From an uncultured Anaerofilum sp. (GTDB taxonomy: Bacteria > Bacillota > Clostridia > Oscillospirales > Ruminococcaceae), in the NCBI GenBank assembly GCA_944385935.1, contig CALWZC010000012.1:1-64000 (forward strand): a DNA stretch of 64,000 bases, given 5' to 3'. How positions within the stretch are numbered: the stretch's first letter is position 1; each line of letters begins with the position of its first letter. The notes beneath the pieces were generated by a model that saw only the letters and a program-made list of their open reading frames with translations, made no database searches and had not been told where the DNA came from. The translations under genes were made by a program, and so were the position numbers. Shown in pieces: positions 50,593 to 59,590 of this stretch.

Positions 50593-52368
50593 ATGGCGAT
50601 AATTGGAATTGATTTGGGTACCACAAACAGCCTTGTCTGTGTATACCAAGATGGTCAAGTGAAGCTGATTCCCAATTCCTTTGGGGATTACAAAACTCCC
50701 AGTGTAGTGCATATTAAAGGAAATCAGGTACAAGTGGGAAAACTTGCAAAAAATATGCAGGTGTTACAGCCCAAAAATACCGCTGCTTCCTTTAAGGTTT
50801 GGATGGGAACAGAAAAAGAAATTTATCTAGATGGTAAGACTTTTTTGCCAGAAGAGCTTTCTGCTTTTGTACTAAAGCAACTGGTGCAAGATGCAGAAGC
50901 CTTTTTAGGTGAGCCGGTAACCGAAGCCATTATCAGCGTACCTGCCTATTTTAATGATAACCAACGCTGTGCTACAAAAATGGCTGCTCAAATCGCAGGC
51001 TTAAAAGTAGACCGATTGGTCAACGAGCCTTCTGCGGCGGCTTTATATTATCAAACCGCCCAGCAAAAACAAGATGGTGTAATGATGATTGTGGATTTTG
51101 GTGGCGGTACTTTGGATGTAAGTATTGTGGAAGCATTTCAAAATATCATTGAGATTGTATCGGTGGCGGGAGATAATCATCTAGGGGGAAATGATATTGA
51201 CCTTGCCATTGTGGAATATTTTTGTAGCCAAAATGATATTTCTCCTCAGCAGTTAAGTCCTGAGGCATACTCTGGATTGCTCCATCAAGCCGAACAAGCA
51301 AAAATTGCCCTTTCCAACCAAATGGCAACCATGATGGTTTTGGCATGGAAGGAAAAAGAGTGTAGCTTGATACTCACACGAGAAACCTTATCCGAAATTT
51401 GTCAACCCATTTTTCAACGAATTACCAGAGTAATTCAGCAGGCAATCAAAAATGCCAGCCGAAGAATTGCCGTGGATGATGTGGTAATGGTGGGAGGTTC
51501 TGCCCAGTTGACTGTACTTTCAGACTTTTTGGAAGAAAAATTCCGTCGCCGCCCTTACACAGCTCACAGCCCTGACCAAACCATTGCTTTGGGTGTTGGG
51601 TTGTATGCTGGAATCAAAGAACGTGCGGAAGAAGTGCAAGACTTGGTAATGACAGATGTGTGTCCTTTTTCCTTAGGCGTTGCAGTATATAACCGCAAAG
51701 ATGAAACCATCCCTCACATGTCTTTTTTGATTCATCGCAGCACAACCCTTCCGGCGGTTCATACCGAACGGTATTGGACATTGCAAGATGGGCAACAGAA
51801 GATTACTTTTCGCATTTATCAAGGCGAAAACTATTATGCAGAGCAAAACCTGAAATTGGGTGAAATTAGTGTAAGTGTGCCAGCAGATTTGGCAGGAAAA
51901 TCATGGGCAGATATATGTTTTGCCTATGATATAAATGGTATCTTGTGTGTTTCAGCAAAAAGCTGTAATGGGGAAGTACAAGAGCAAACGATATTGAATC
52001 CCAAATTGAAGTTAAACTCCAAAGAGATGCAGCGAGCGCAAGAAAAATTAAAAGAAATGCAGTTGCAACAGCAAACCGTACAAACAGAAGAACAAGCACT
52101 TATGGAAAAATTGATACGCTTGTATGAAACTTCTTCAATAGCATTGCGCCAGTACATTATAGAAGGATGGATTGAGCAATATCAGCAAGCACTGGAGAGT
52201 AAAAGCCCCATTATAAAAAAACGGGCATTACAAGAAATTTCCCAGCAAGTGGAACGCTTGCAGGAAGTACAGGAAAGTGAAATTTCCCTTTCTGAAATTT
52301 GGAAAGAGCAACCGGATTTTGATGATTCTGATATAGATGATATGCAAGAAGATTGGCAGGAGGAATAA
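50593..52368 (+). CDS. Hsp70 family chaperone (DnaK-like paralogue)
   Basis: A 591-residue Hsp70. The nucleotide-binding domain has IGIDLGTTNSLVCVYQDG, VNEPSAAALYYQT, MIVDFGGGTLDVSIVEAF and VVMVGGSAQLTVLSDFLEEK. The interdomain linker reads VQDLVMTDVCPFSLG where DnaK has DVLLLDVTP. The substrate-binding half is present and ends with an acidic tail (FDDSDIDDMQEDWQEE). It is a paralogue, since no grpE, dnaJ or hrcA is present. The adjacent gene encodes a J-domain protein, its presumed partner. ATG 50593 is preferred to GTG 50584 because AAGGAAG sits too close to the latter. Confidence 0.9.
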   Translation: MAIIGIDLGTTNSLVCVYQDGQVKLIPNSFGDYKTPSVVHIKGNQVQVGKLAKNMQVLQPKNTAASFKVWMGTEKEIYLDGKTFLPEELSAFVLKQLVQDAEAFLGEPVTEAIISVPAYFNDNQRCATKMAAQIAGLKVDRLVNEPSAAALYYQTAQQKQDGVMMIVDFGGGTLDVSIVEAFQNIIEIVSVAGDNHLGGNDIDLAIVEYFCSQNDISPQQLSPEAYSGLLHQAEQAKIALSNQMATMMVLAWKEKECSLILTRETLSEICQPIFQRITRVIQQAIKNASRRIAVDDVVMVGGSAQLTVLSDFLEEKFRRRPYTAHSPDQTIALGVGLYAGIKERAEEVQDLVMTDVCPFSLGVAVYNRKDETIPHMSFLIHRSTTLPAVHTERYWTLQDGQQKITFRIYQGENYYAEQNLKLGEISVSVPADLAGKSWADICFAYDINGILCVSAKSCNGEVQEQTILNPKLKLNSKEMQRAQEKLKEMQLQQQTVQTEEQALMEKLIRLYETSSIALRQYIIEGWIEQYQQALESKSPIIKKRALQEISQQVERLQEVQESEISLSEIWKEQPDFDDSDIDDMQEDWQEE

Positions 52369-52370
52369 AA

Positions 52371-55300
52371 ATGGAGTCCATTTGGGAAATATTAGGAATA
52401 GAACCTACACAGGATATTCAGCAGATAAAAGCAGTCTATGCGGCTCTTTCAAAAAAATATCATCCAGAAGAAAACCCAGAAATGTTTATGGAAGTGCTTC
52501 GTGCCTATCGGCAAGCAATAGATTTAGCAGAAAATAATGAACCCCTTTTGTGGGACTTTGACGATTCTGAGCAAAAGCCACAACAAGAACAAACACAAAG
52601 CATTCACTTCCAAACAGAAGAGCAAATCCAAGACCAAGATTTTTGGGAAGAACAAGTACAACAACAAACATGGGATTTTACCCATTTGTCCGATGAAGAA
52701 GAACAAATTGACTATGAAAATCAACCAGTAGGTCAAGCATTCATCAATCTTTATCAGGACAGTCAGCGCAGTAATGCAAAAGCATGGTTGGATTATTTTA
52801 CATCTGAAGACTTTGTCAAGGTATGTGCAAAAAAAGAGTTTACCAGCTTTCTAAAGGAACAAGTTCTAAAAAGTGAACTGGAGTTGCCAAAAGAGTTTAT
52901 TTCTGCACTGAACTGTGTATATGGATTTTATCTACACCCATCCCTAAAATGGCTTTCTTCTCAGGACAGTATAGAGAATCCATCAGATATTCTAAATATT
53001 CTGGATGCTGCTAGTAAAAATATTTCCATGAAATATCCTGTTGACAATTATTTTGCCATACAGACCAGCTTTTTGGAATATTTTCGCCTTGTTTCTATCT
53101 GTAAAATGGCAGATTGGCAACCAAAGGTGATACAACATGTGCAAACAATTATAAACAGATATGATGCTAGCTATATCAAAGAACGCTGTGTGTCCAGACA
53201 GTATAGCGAAACCGAGCGTCACCCCATGGGATTAAAGCTGTTGGCCTATGCTTTTCAGTGGCTGAGCTTTCCAGAGGAAATTTATATTTATACTTGGAAA
53301 TCTTTGGATTTAAAAAGTGCAAAATATGGAAGAAAACAAATTTGGTATGGTGGAATCCGTGCAGCTATTTTGGAAAAATGCCCTTCCATAGAGGAAAAAA
53401 TGGGGCCTAAATTTTTCCATCTAAAACGACTTTATGAAGAATATCGCCAAGCTTTTAACAATGAAATTACAACGCCTATTTCCCAACAACTTCAGCAAGC
53501 ACTGAACCGATTTTTTGAGGAACCATCTTTGTTAGCAGCATGCGAAAGTGTAACATTCTCTTGCGATACCATGGAATATTGGTTTGCTTTTCCCCAGCAT
53601 CCAGAATTTTTAAAGCAGCTAGAGAAGTTGTATCAGGAAAATCCTCAGTTTTATCAACGAGATATTTTGCTAGAGGAATTACAGGAGAAGTTGGAAACCA
53701 TTCGCGTTGCACAAGAACGAGAGGAAGATGATGTTGCTCCTGCAGGGCTGGATTCCATACAACTGTCCTATCGTCCTTTTTTCCGTTATTGGCTAAACAT
53801 TGCATACTATGACATGATGGAATCCTGTCCAGAATTATTTTGCCATTATTTGAAGAATAAAATGTCCTACTGTAAAAATTGGGCATATCAATTTACGAAG
53901 CAGGCAAAAAAATACCGGCACCAGATACATCTATTCGGCAAGGATATAATAGAAGTTGCTTTTTTCCCTTTGCACCAAGAGTATTTTATCAACAATACAC
54001 CTTTATATCATCGCTGCCTTTCCTGGGATGATATTGCAAAAATAGCTGACAATACAGACTTTTTATTGTTGCTCCCTTTGGTAGATTGGGAACCAAACAG
54101 CTATAGGGAAGATGAAATTTTGTCCCAGATTGTTGCTCGTTTTCAAAATGCTCCTATTTGCGAAAAAGAAAAATACTTCCTCGCTCGATATTTTACATCG
54201 GATATTTGCTGTCGTTTTGAGGAAATCCAAAAACCAGAAAGCACACCTATTACTGTATACAAGGAACATAACGAGGAGTTGTATGGCTGTTATTGGACAA
54301 AAGAGCAAGGGGAACTGGTCTTTTTTAAACAAACCTTTGAAGGCATTCGCCCTGTTCCAGAACACCCTGTCCAAGAACTAACCCAACAGCAGAACAACTA
54401 CCAAACGGTATTGAAACTGATAAAGCAGGGCTTTGGTCTTTTGTTACAAGATAGTTTTGTAAATCTGTCTACCCTAAAAATTCTTCCTACAAAAGTATTT
54501 ATAGAAAATCCATTGCAACATCCAACATTGGTGTTGGAACAAGAGGATATTACTAGAGAAGGGCTGCAAGAGGAAATAGAACGCTTTGTAAAAACAAAAG
54601 GCCGGCGGTTAGAGCTCTATTGGGAACAGATGGGAGGACAATCCTTAGTCATTCTACGAAATCCCTATAGTGAAAATTGCTATGCATGTTTGTACTTTTT
54701 AGATGGTGAGGATTCTTATGCTGCCTTACTTTCCAAACCAGAAATTTATGAAACGGTAGACTCTGAATGGGTAGAATATGTTCCTTTTGGCCGTGGGAAA
54801 TTGCCTATATACAATATTTTTGAAAACCCAATTTGGATGGTGAAACAACTCTGTCCGCTACTGTACATGATAGGTTTTGGTAAACTACCACCTGCATCTG
54901 TCACGGTAGGGAATGGGAACCCAGAATATAGTAGCAGAAAATATGTTTGGTCAACAGAGGTAAATCTCCACAAAGGAAAACCTACCTATCGTTTGCAAAA
55001 AATGAAACTAGGTGGATTTGGAGTAGACCGAATGATTACAACACAAGCATCCCTGCAAGCAAAATTTCTAATGCCAGTTCCGCCTATGTATATGGAAAAA
55101 ATATCTACAGAGGGAACATTATCCAGCATGAAAATTTCTCCTGTGAATCAACATTTGGTTCATCTTGCTTTGGCGCAATATCTGCAAAATGACATACAAA
55201 AACTTCGGTTAAGTTGGCAATGGATGAATGACCAAGGAAATACCTACCATACCCATATTGTTTTGTTAAAAGAGGAACAAAATTATGCAATGTTGTACTT

Positions 55301-55604
55301 GAATGATGATAGGGAAGAAGTGCACACATTGGTAGGGGATGTATATCAGTACATTAACTGTGAACATACCCCGAAGAAAACGACTATACAAAACTATACC
55401 ACACCTGTTTATAACATTCATTACGATGTTGTTGCCATCCGCTACTATTTAGATTTATTGCTGGATTCTATGAAAGAACAACCAGTATTGGCAATGCAAA
55501 ACTGTACCAGAGGACACACCTATGATTTTTCCGATGGGCTAGATACAGGAAAACGTAAAAAATCCTATCAAAATATTCGTGATTTGTTTATTCCAAAAGA
55601 TTAA
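52371..55604 (+). CDS. large J-domain protein with HPE instead of HPD
   Basis: A 1077-residue protein. Residues 2-50 form a J domain (ESIWEILGIEPTQDIQQIKA, VYAALSKKYHPEENPEMFME), but the invariant HPD is H31-P32-E33. The rest is a Gln/Glu-rich linker (about 65-110) and a long uncharacterised region rich in Trp and Tyr, with no membrane helix. The stop of the Hsp70 gene and this ATG are 2 bases apart (GGAGG upstream), so the two are co-translated. The large remainder probably binds the client. A terminator follows at 55635-55672. Client and role are unknown. Confidence 0.82.
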   Translation: MESIWEILGIEPTQDIQQIKAVYAALSKKYHPEENPEMFMEVLRAYRQAIDLAENNEPLLWDFDDSEQKPQQEQTQSIHFQTEEQIQDQDFWEEQVQQQTWDFTHLSDEEEQIDYENQPVGQAFINLYQDSQRSNAKAWLDYFTSEDFVKVCAKKEFTSFLKEQVLKSELELPKEFISALNCVYGFYLHPSLKWLSSQDSIENPSDILNILDAASKNISMKYPVDNYFAIQTSFLEYFRLVSICKMADWQPKVIQHVQTIINRYDASYIKERCVSRQYSETERHPMGLKLLAYAFQWLSFPEEIYIYTWKSLDLKSAKYGRKQIWYGGIRAAILEKCPSIEEKMGPKFFHLKRLYEEYRQAFNNEITTPISQQLQQALNRFFEEPSLLAACESVTFSCDTMEYWFAFPQHPEFLKQLEKLYQENPQFYQRDILLEELQEKLETIRVAQEREEDDVAPAGLDSIQLSYRPFFRYWLNIAYYDMMESCPELFCHYLKNKMSYCKNWAYQFTKQAKKYRHQIHLFGKDIIEVAFFPLHQEYFINNTPLYHRCLSWDDIAKIADNTDFLLLLPLVDWEPNSYREDEILSQIVARFQNAPICEKEKYFLARYFTSDICCRFEEIQKPESTPITVYKEHNEELYGCYWTKEQGELVFFKQTFEGIRPVPEHPVQELTQQQNNYQTVLKLIKQGFGLLLQDSFVNLSTLKILPTKVFIENPLQHPTLVLEQEDITREGLQEEIERFVKTKGRRLELYWEQMGGQSLVILRNPYSENCYACLYFLDGEDSYAALLSKPEIYETVDSEWVEYVPFGRGKLPIYNIFENPIWMVKQLCPLLYMIGFGKLPPASVTVGNGNPEYSSRKYVWSTEVNLHKGKPTYRLQKMKLGGFGVDRMITTQASLQAKFLMPVPPMYMEKISTEGTLSSMKISPVNQHLVHLALAQYLQNDIQKLRLSWQWMNDQGNTYHTHIVLLKEEQNYAMLYLNDDREEVHTLVGDVYQYINCEHTPKKTTIQNYTTPVYNIHYDVVAIRYYLDLLLDSMKEQPVLAMQNCTRGHTYDFSDGLDTGKRKKSYQNIRDLFIPKD

Positions 55605-55634
55605 ACCAACCAATAAAATCGTTTTAGTTTGTAG

Positions 55635-55672
55635 AAAAACCAGCTTCAGTTTCATTCCTGAAGCTGGTTTTT
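55635..55672 (+). terminator. terminator of the Hsp70/J cluster
   Basis: Stem AAAAACCAGCTTCAG with CTGAAGCTGGTTTTT, 8-base loop. Confidence 0.9.
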
Positions 55673-55738
55673 GATGTAGATAGGAAAACGAATAAAAAAT
55701 AAGAAATTTTGGATAGATTATATTGTGGATATATGCCA

Positions 55739-56401
55739 TCAGTTTGTTTGTTCTGGCCATATAAAATTGCAATTTCCTGCTTCCAATCCGTCAATTAAAA
55801 TATTTTGTCCAGTACAGAATCGATTAGTGACAGAAATAAAATAAACCCATTCCGCAGCTTCCTCCACGCTCATCCATCGTTTTAAAGGGGTAAGATTCAT
55901 AATCTCATTCCACAAAGCGGGATTCTCCATAACAGGTCTGTTCAATTCTGTCATAACACCTCCAAAATCTAAACTGTTGCAGGTTGCCTGATACTTTGCA
56001 ACCCGCATGGCAACATTTTTGGTGTACGCAAGTACACCACCTTTGCTGGCAGCATATTCAGGAAATTCTGAACCAGTATGTCCACTAGCAGACCCAATCA
56101 TTACAATGGATTTAATTTCTGGATGTATCCCATAATGTTCTGTTATGGATATTGTACCCTTTAGATTGATGTCAATGTCATCGTTATTTTGTACACCTGC
56201 ATTGTTGACAATAATGTTCATAGCTGGAAGTTCTGGATAGATGTCTTTATTTCTAATATCTAGGCAAAAATGTGTATAATTTTCATCCACAACTGTAGAG
56301 TCTTTCCAATCGAAGCCATACACACGATGTCCTTTTTTTAGGAAATATTCGGCGCAGCCCTTTCCAATTCCTGAACAGGTTCCAGTAATCAATATATTCA
56401 T
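55739..56401 (-). CDS. short-chain dehydrogenase of the preQ1-regulated operon
   Basis: A 220-residue SDR-family protein. The nucleotide motif is TGTCSGIG (residues 7-14), NNAG appears in IIVNNAGVQNND, and the catalytic Ser, Tyr and Lys are in MIGSASGHTG and YAASK. The Asp in FDWKDST after strand 2 suggests NADH. It is the last gene of the operon headed by a preQ1 riboswitch, 15 bases after the ECF S-component gene. No SDR is part of the known queuosine salvage steps as far as I know, so its role is open. AGGAG precedes the ATG. Confidence 0.88.
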   Translation of the reverse strand: MNILITGTCSGIGKGCAEYFLKKGHRVYGFDWKDSTVVDENYTHFCLDIRNKDIYPELPAMNIIVNNAGVQNNDDIDINLKGTISITEHYGIHPEIKSIVMIGSASGHTGSEFPEYAASKGGVLAYTKNVAMRVAKYQATCNSLDFGGVMTELNRPVMENPALWNEIMNLTPLKRWMSVEEAAEWVYFISVTNRFCTGQNILIDGLEAGNCNFIWPEQTN

Positions 56402-56416
56402 TTTGAAAACACTCCT

Positions 56417-56956
56417 TTAATTTCTACGGGTTGCTTTTACTAGTGCTGAAACAAAATAGAGGCATATAACACGGTCAATATAATCTGTAACCACCTGAAC
56501 TACAAAAGAGCTTCCAACCATTCCAAGTGGTGTTTGTGCAAGCAACTGAACCAGAAGGGATGAGCCAGAAGAAGTAATACCTCCAAATAGAAACGCTGTT
56601 ATACACGCACTTGCAATGGTAGATGGAATGGTAATTACAGCAGCAGCAATTAGAATCCACCATTTTTGAGGATTGTATTTTTTGTATACCAATCCAGTTA
56701 TAAAGCCCAGTATAATTCCTACTGGGGCATAATATAAGGAGTAAATATCCACTGTCACACCCATTAAAAGACCACTTAAAACACTGGGAAGCATCCCATA
56801 TAGTGGGCCAAGGCTAATAGCTATAAACATGGTTCCAATGCTATCCAAGTAGATAGGCAATCTTAAAAACAGTGCAATTTGGCCCCCTATGAAGTTGATA
56901 CAAATTGCAAAGGCAACAAAACAAAGATTACGAACCGAAATTTTTCCCGTTTTCAT
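56417..56956 (-). CDS. qrtT: ECF transporter S component (QrtT-like)
   Basis: A 179-residue membrane protein with five to six helices, opening CFVAFAICINFIGGQIALF and RLPIYLDSIGTMFIA, and containing LGPLYGMLPSVLSGLLMG and YYAPVGIILGFITGLVY. This is the pattern of S components predicted to bind queuosine or its precursors, used with the shared ECF energising module. The preQ1 riboswitch on the operon supports that substrate. No ECF ATPase or T component is in this window, so it must use a shared one. Specificity is inferred. Confidence 0.75.
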   Translation of the reverse strand: MKTGKISVRNLCFVAFAICINFIGGQIALFLRLPIYLDSIGTMFIAISLGPLYGMLPSVLSGLLMGVTVDIYSLYYAPVGIILGFITGLVYKKYNPQKWWILIAAAVITIPSTIASACITAFLFGGITSSGSSLLVQLLAQTPLGMVGSSFVVQVVTDYIDRVICLYFVSALVKATRRN

Positions 56957-56973
56957 AAAAATTGAAACACCCC

Positions 56974-57948
56974 TTACACAATATCCTGCAATATGTCAAG
57001 TTGCTCTACATCAATTTCCAACACTCTTGAAAAAAATAATTCAAAAAAGCGTTTGGTGTCTGTCTTTGTGAGAACTTTGGCATTTGCTTTTTTTCTATAA
57101 AAATTCATGGCATCTACTACAGTTTGTCCCATAGAAATGCCCTGTGTTTCTACCTGCACAAAAGAGTCAAATCCATCACATATACTTTTATCCAGAAAAT
57201 AAGCTACAGCAAGTGGGTCATTGATAACACATCCAATAATGTGTTCCCATTGCCAGTGAAAATCAAAATAGAATTTTGTAATTTTTCGGACAAACATACC
57301 TATCTCTTGATTTAGGCGGCACATATACTCCAATATTGTGGGGGTCAAAACAATTTCTCTCGTTACATCTAACCCAACCATATGAATTTGTTTACCTGCT
57401 GCATACATGGTTTCATAGACAAGTGCTGCTGCATCTGGGTCGCACCAATAGTTGTACTCTGCAACAGGTGAGCAGTTTCCATGGCTCTTATAGGAACCAC
57501 CCATGGAAACTAGTTCATCAATTTGCAAAAATGCTTCTTTGTCTACTTTAATCAGTTCTGCAAGGTTTGTCATAGGGCCTAAAGCAATTATGGATATTTT
57601 ATCTTGCTTCAATGTGTGTGATAGAAATTCTGCTGCACACATTTCCTGATGATATCCGGCCACATCGGGAAGAAAACTTTCTCCAAGTCCATCTGGGCCA
57701 TGTGTGTCCAATGCATTAACATATTCCCGCTTTATTGGCTTATCTGCGCCAATATAAACCGGAATATCCAAGCGTCCCATCTGCTGCAAAACCTTTTTTG
57801 CATTTTCAAATCCCATTTCTACTGGTGCATTTCCGCATACAATTGTGATGCCAACTACTTCCATCTCTGAAGACTGTAATGCTAGCATAATTGCAAGGCT
57901 ATCATCAATACCCGGGTCACAGTCAATAATTACTTTTCTTTTTCTCAT
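56974..57948 (-). CDS. queK: nucleoside hydrolase, probable queuosine hydrolase
   Basis: A 324-residue member of the inosine-uridine nucleoside hydrolase family. The calcium-binding motif is D9-C-D11-P-G-I-D15-D16, followed by a conserved SMGGSYKSHGN and the C-terminal INDPLAVAYFLD with the late Asp. In C. difficile a member of this family (QueK) releases queuine from queuosine. The first position after a preQ1 riboswitch makes that role likely here, but ordinary nucleoside cleavage is possible. ATG 57948 has GGAGGG upstream; the longer frame from 58008 would run through the riboswitch terminator. Confidence 0.8.
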   Translation of the reverse strand: MRKRKVIIDCDPGIDDSLAIMLALQSSEMEVVGITIVCGNAPVEMGFENAKKVLQQMGRLDIPVYIGADKPIKREYVNALDTHGPDGLGESFLPDVAGYHQEMCAAEFLSHTLKQDKISIIALGPMTNLAELIKVDKEAFLQIDELVSMGGSYKSHGNCSPVAEYNYWCDPDAAALVYETMYAAGKQIHMVGLDVTREIVLTPTILEYMCRLNQEIGMFVRKITKFYFDFHWQWEHIIGCVINDPLAVAYFLDKSICDGFDSFVQVETQGISMGQTVVDAMNFYRKKANAKVLTKTDTKRFFELFFSRVLEIDVEQLDILQDIV

Positions 57949-57961
57949 TTTTTCCCTCCAT

Positions 57962-58002
57962 AAAAAAATGCTTTTGTTTATCCTCCCAATAAACAAAAGC
58001 AT
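57962..58002 (-). terminator. riboswitch-linked terminator before queK
   Basis: Perfect 14-bp stem ATGCTTTTGTTTAT/ATAAACAAAAGCAT, then TTTTTT on the minus strand. It ends 14 bases before the queK ATG. A second hairpin AGACCTAC/GTAGGTCT (58011-58030) lies between it and the aptamer. Confidence 0.85.
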
Positions 58003-58050
58003 CAACAAACAGACCTACTTTCGTAGGTCTACTATTTCATGATTCATTTT

Positions 58051-58086
58051 GCCTAGTTTTTTATACTGGGAGGTTTTCGAACCAGT
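58051..58086 (-). ncRNA. preQ1-I riboswitch
   Basis: Minus strand ACTGG stem, TTCGAAAACCTC loop, CCAGT, then ATAAAAAACTAGG. This is the class I preQ1 aptamer: P1 ACTGG/CCAGT, an A-rich tail and a CTAGG end that pairs with the CCT of the loop to form the pseudoknot. It begins at the predicted transcript start (promoter at 58096-58124) and is followed by two hairpins and a U-run. Binding of preQ1 should switch off the nucleoside hydrolase, S component and dehydrogenase genes. Confidence 0.9.
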
Positions 58087-58095
58087 TGCCATTTC

Positions 58096-58124
58096 ATCAT
58101 AGCATAGTTTATCTGATAATACAA
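58096..58124 (-). promoter_or_regulatory. promoter of the preQ1-regulated operon
   Basis: Minus-strand TTGTAT, 17 bp and TATGAT, about 10 bases before the aptamer. Confidence 0.75.
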
Positions 58125-58216
58125 GTTTAAGTTGAAGCGAAAGTAATATGATAAAAACAGCACATAGGGGAAAGTAGAAATGGTTGTTTTAGCTCAATTT
58201 GTTAACAGCTTGCAAT

Positions 58217-58603
58217 TTATCTCAAACTTCCATCATCATTAAAAATTTTTTTAAGAGCATTTTCTGTTAGAATTATAGACAATAGCAGTGTTACTGCCTG
58301 TACGGATATAATCACCAAAGAAAAAAATCCAATTTCATCTACACTGCTATTTGTAAATGGCAGTTGTACCAAAGCAGTTAGAATAGCCAGAATCCACCCA
58401 GCTTTCCAGCATAGCCGCCCACAGTAGTTATGAGCAAACTTCCAAGTGTCCATATTTTTCATAGAGCGTTTTGTGCGATAACCAGAAATAGGGTTAATAT
58501 TATGGGGACAATGTTTCCACATCCTATAACCTGCAATAATCATTGTTGCAGGAACAAGCATATTGCATACAAACATAAACCACCAAAAACCCATAGTTTT
58601 CAT
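58217..58603 (-). CDS. SdpI family membrane protein
   Basis: A 128-residue membrane protein with three helices (FWWFMFVCNMLVPATMIIAG, AGWILAILTALVQLPF, IGFFSLVIISVQAVTLLLSI). Between helices 1 and 2 is SGYRTKRSMKNMDTWKFAHN, the SdpI signature. SdpI gives immunity to the SdpC toxin in Bacillus; most homologues have no adjacent toxin and none is seen here. The start at 58603 has AAGGGATG close upstream; a start 9 bases later is possible. Confidence 0.82.
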   Translation of the reverse strand: MKTMGFWWFMFVCNMLVPATMIIAGYRMWKHCPHNINPISGYRTKRSMKNMDTWKFAHNYCGRLCWKAGWILAILTALVQLPFTNSSVDEIGFFSLVIISVQAVTLLLSIILTENALKKIFNDDGSLR

Positions 58604-58701
58604 CCCTTCTATTTTAAGGTATTAAAAAATCTTGATGTATCATTCACTTTAACGAAATAAATATTACCATAGATTTGTGAATAATTCTATCCCTAAAGGC
58701 A

Positions 58702-58736
58702 GAAGCCACCTGAACAGAAACTGTTCAGGTGGCTTC
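58702..58736. terminator. hairpin between SdpI and CMD-cupin genes
   Basis: Perfect 16-bp stem GAAGCCACCTGAACAG/CTGTTCAGGTGGCTTC with a 3-base loop, but no good U-run. It ends the leftward redox operon or buffers the SdpI gene. Confidence 0.7.
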
Positions 58737-58770
58737 TCAAATATAAATTATTTTTGATTTAATAATTTTC

Positions 58771-59523
58771 TTAGTTCAATTTACTATATTCCTCTTGGTC
58801 AACGGCCTCTAGCCATTGATTGGAGCAGCCCTCACCAGGTACCTCGATTGCCAAATGAGAAAACCAACTGTCAGGAGCAGCACCATGCCAGTGTTTCACC
58901 CCTGTTGGAATATTTACCACATCCCCCGGATGCAATTCTTGTGGAGCTTTTCCCCACTCTTGATAGTAGCCTCGGCCAGCTACACAGATTAAAATTTGAC
59001 CACCACCTTTGTCAGCATGGTGAATATGCCAATTATTGCGACATTTGGGTTCAAAAGTTACATTGAAAATCCCTACCTGACTGCTGGAAAGTGGTGCAAG
59101 ATAGCTTTGTCCAACAAAATACTGTGCAAAGGCATTATTGGGCTGTCCAATGGGGAAAATCATACTGTTTTCATGGGCAGATTTTCCGCCATCATTGCCA
59201 TCTTCTTTGTAAACCTCTTTTGCCATGTAAAAAGCTGCCCATGCTTTGGGCCAACCAGCATAGAAAGCAGCATGTGTCAAAATTTCAGCCATTTCTGTTT
59301 TGGTTATGCCATTTTTCTTTGCATTGAGTAAGTGATATTGAAAAGAGGAGTCAACCAACCCTTGTGACATTAAAGATACAACTGTAACCAGTGACCTATC
59401 ACGCAAAGAAAGCAAATTTTCCCGACTCCAAACTTCACCAAACAATACATCATCATTCAACTGTGCAAACTTGGGTGCAAATTCTCCCAAGGCATCCCGT
59501 CCAGCTGTTTGTTTTACTGCCAT
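58771..59523 (-). CDS. carboxymuconolactone decarboxylase-cupin fusion
   Basis: A 250-residue two-domain protein. Residues 1-108 form a carboxymuconolactone decarboxylase/AhpD-like domain (LRDRSLVTVVSLMSQGL, EMAEILTHAAFYAGWPKAWA), though without the AhpD CxxC. Residues 120-245 form a cupin (WHIHHADKGGGQILICVAGR, LHPGDVVNIPTGVKHWHGA) with metal-binding His residues. Such fusions occur in Clostridia beside flavodoxin and LysR genes. It is the third gene of the acetyltransferase/cyclophilin operon. A redox or detoxifying role is likely but not shown. Confidence 0.88.
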   Translation of the reverse strand: MAVKQTAGRDALGEFAPKFAQLNDDVLFGEVWSRENLLSLRDRSLVTVVSLMSQGLVDSSFQYHLLNAKKNGITKTEMAEILTHAAFYAGWPKAWAAFYMAKEVYKEDGNDGGKSAHENSMIFPIGQPNNAFAQYFVGQSYLAPLSSSQVGIFNVTFEPKCRNNWHIHHADKGGGQILICVAGRGYYQEWGKAPQELHPGDVVNIPTGVKHWHGAAPDSWFSHLAIEVPGEGCSNQWLEAVDQEEYSKLN

Positions 59524-59590
59524 AAAAAAATCCTCCTATTCTTTTGTAGAATGTTTAAGATACAGAATAATAAATCATCATCTAACCAAT

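Noticed and set aside
58011-58030. Hairpin AGACCTAC/GTAGGTCT as the main riboswitch terminator
   Set aside because: It is not followed by a continuous U-run; the 14-bp hairpin at 57962-58002 with six U fits far better.
58217-58603. SdpI homologue as immunity gene of a toxin cassette
   Set aside because: No SdpA/B/C-like or other small toxin gene is seen on either side.
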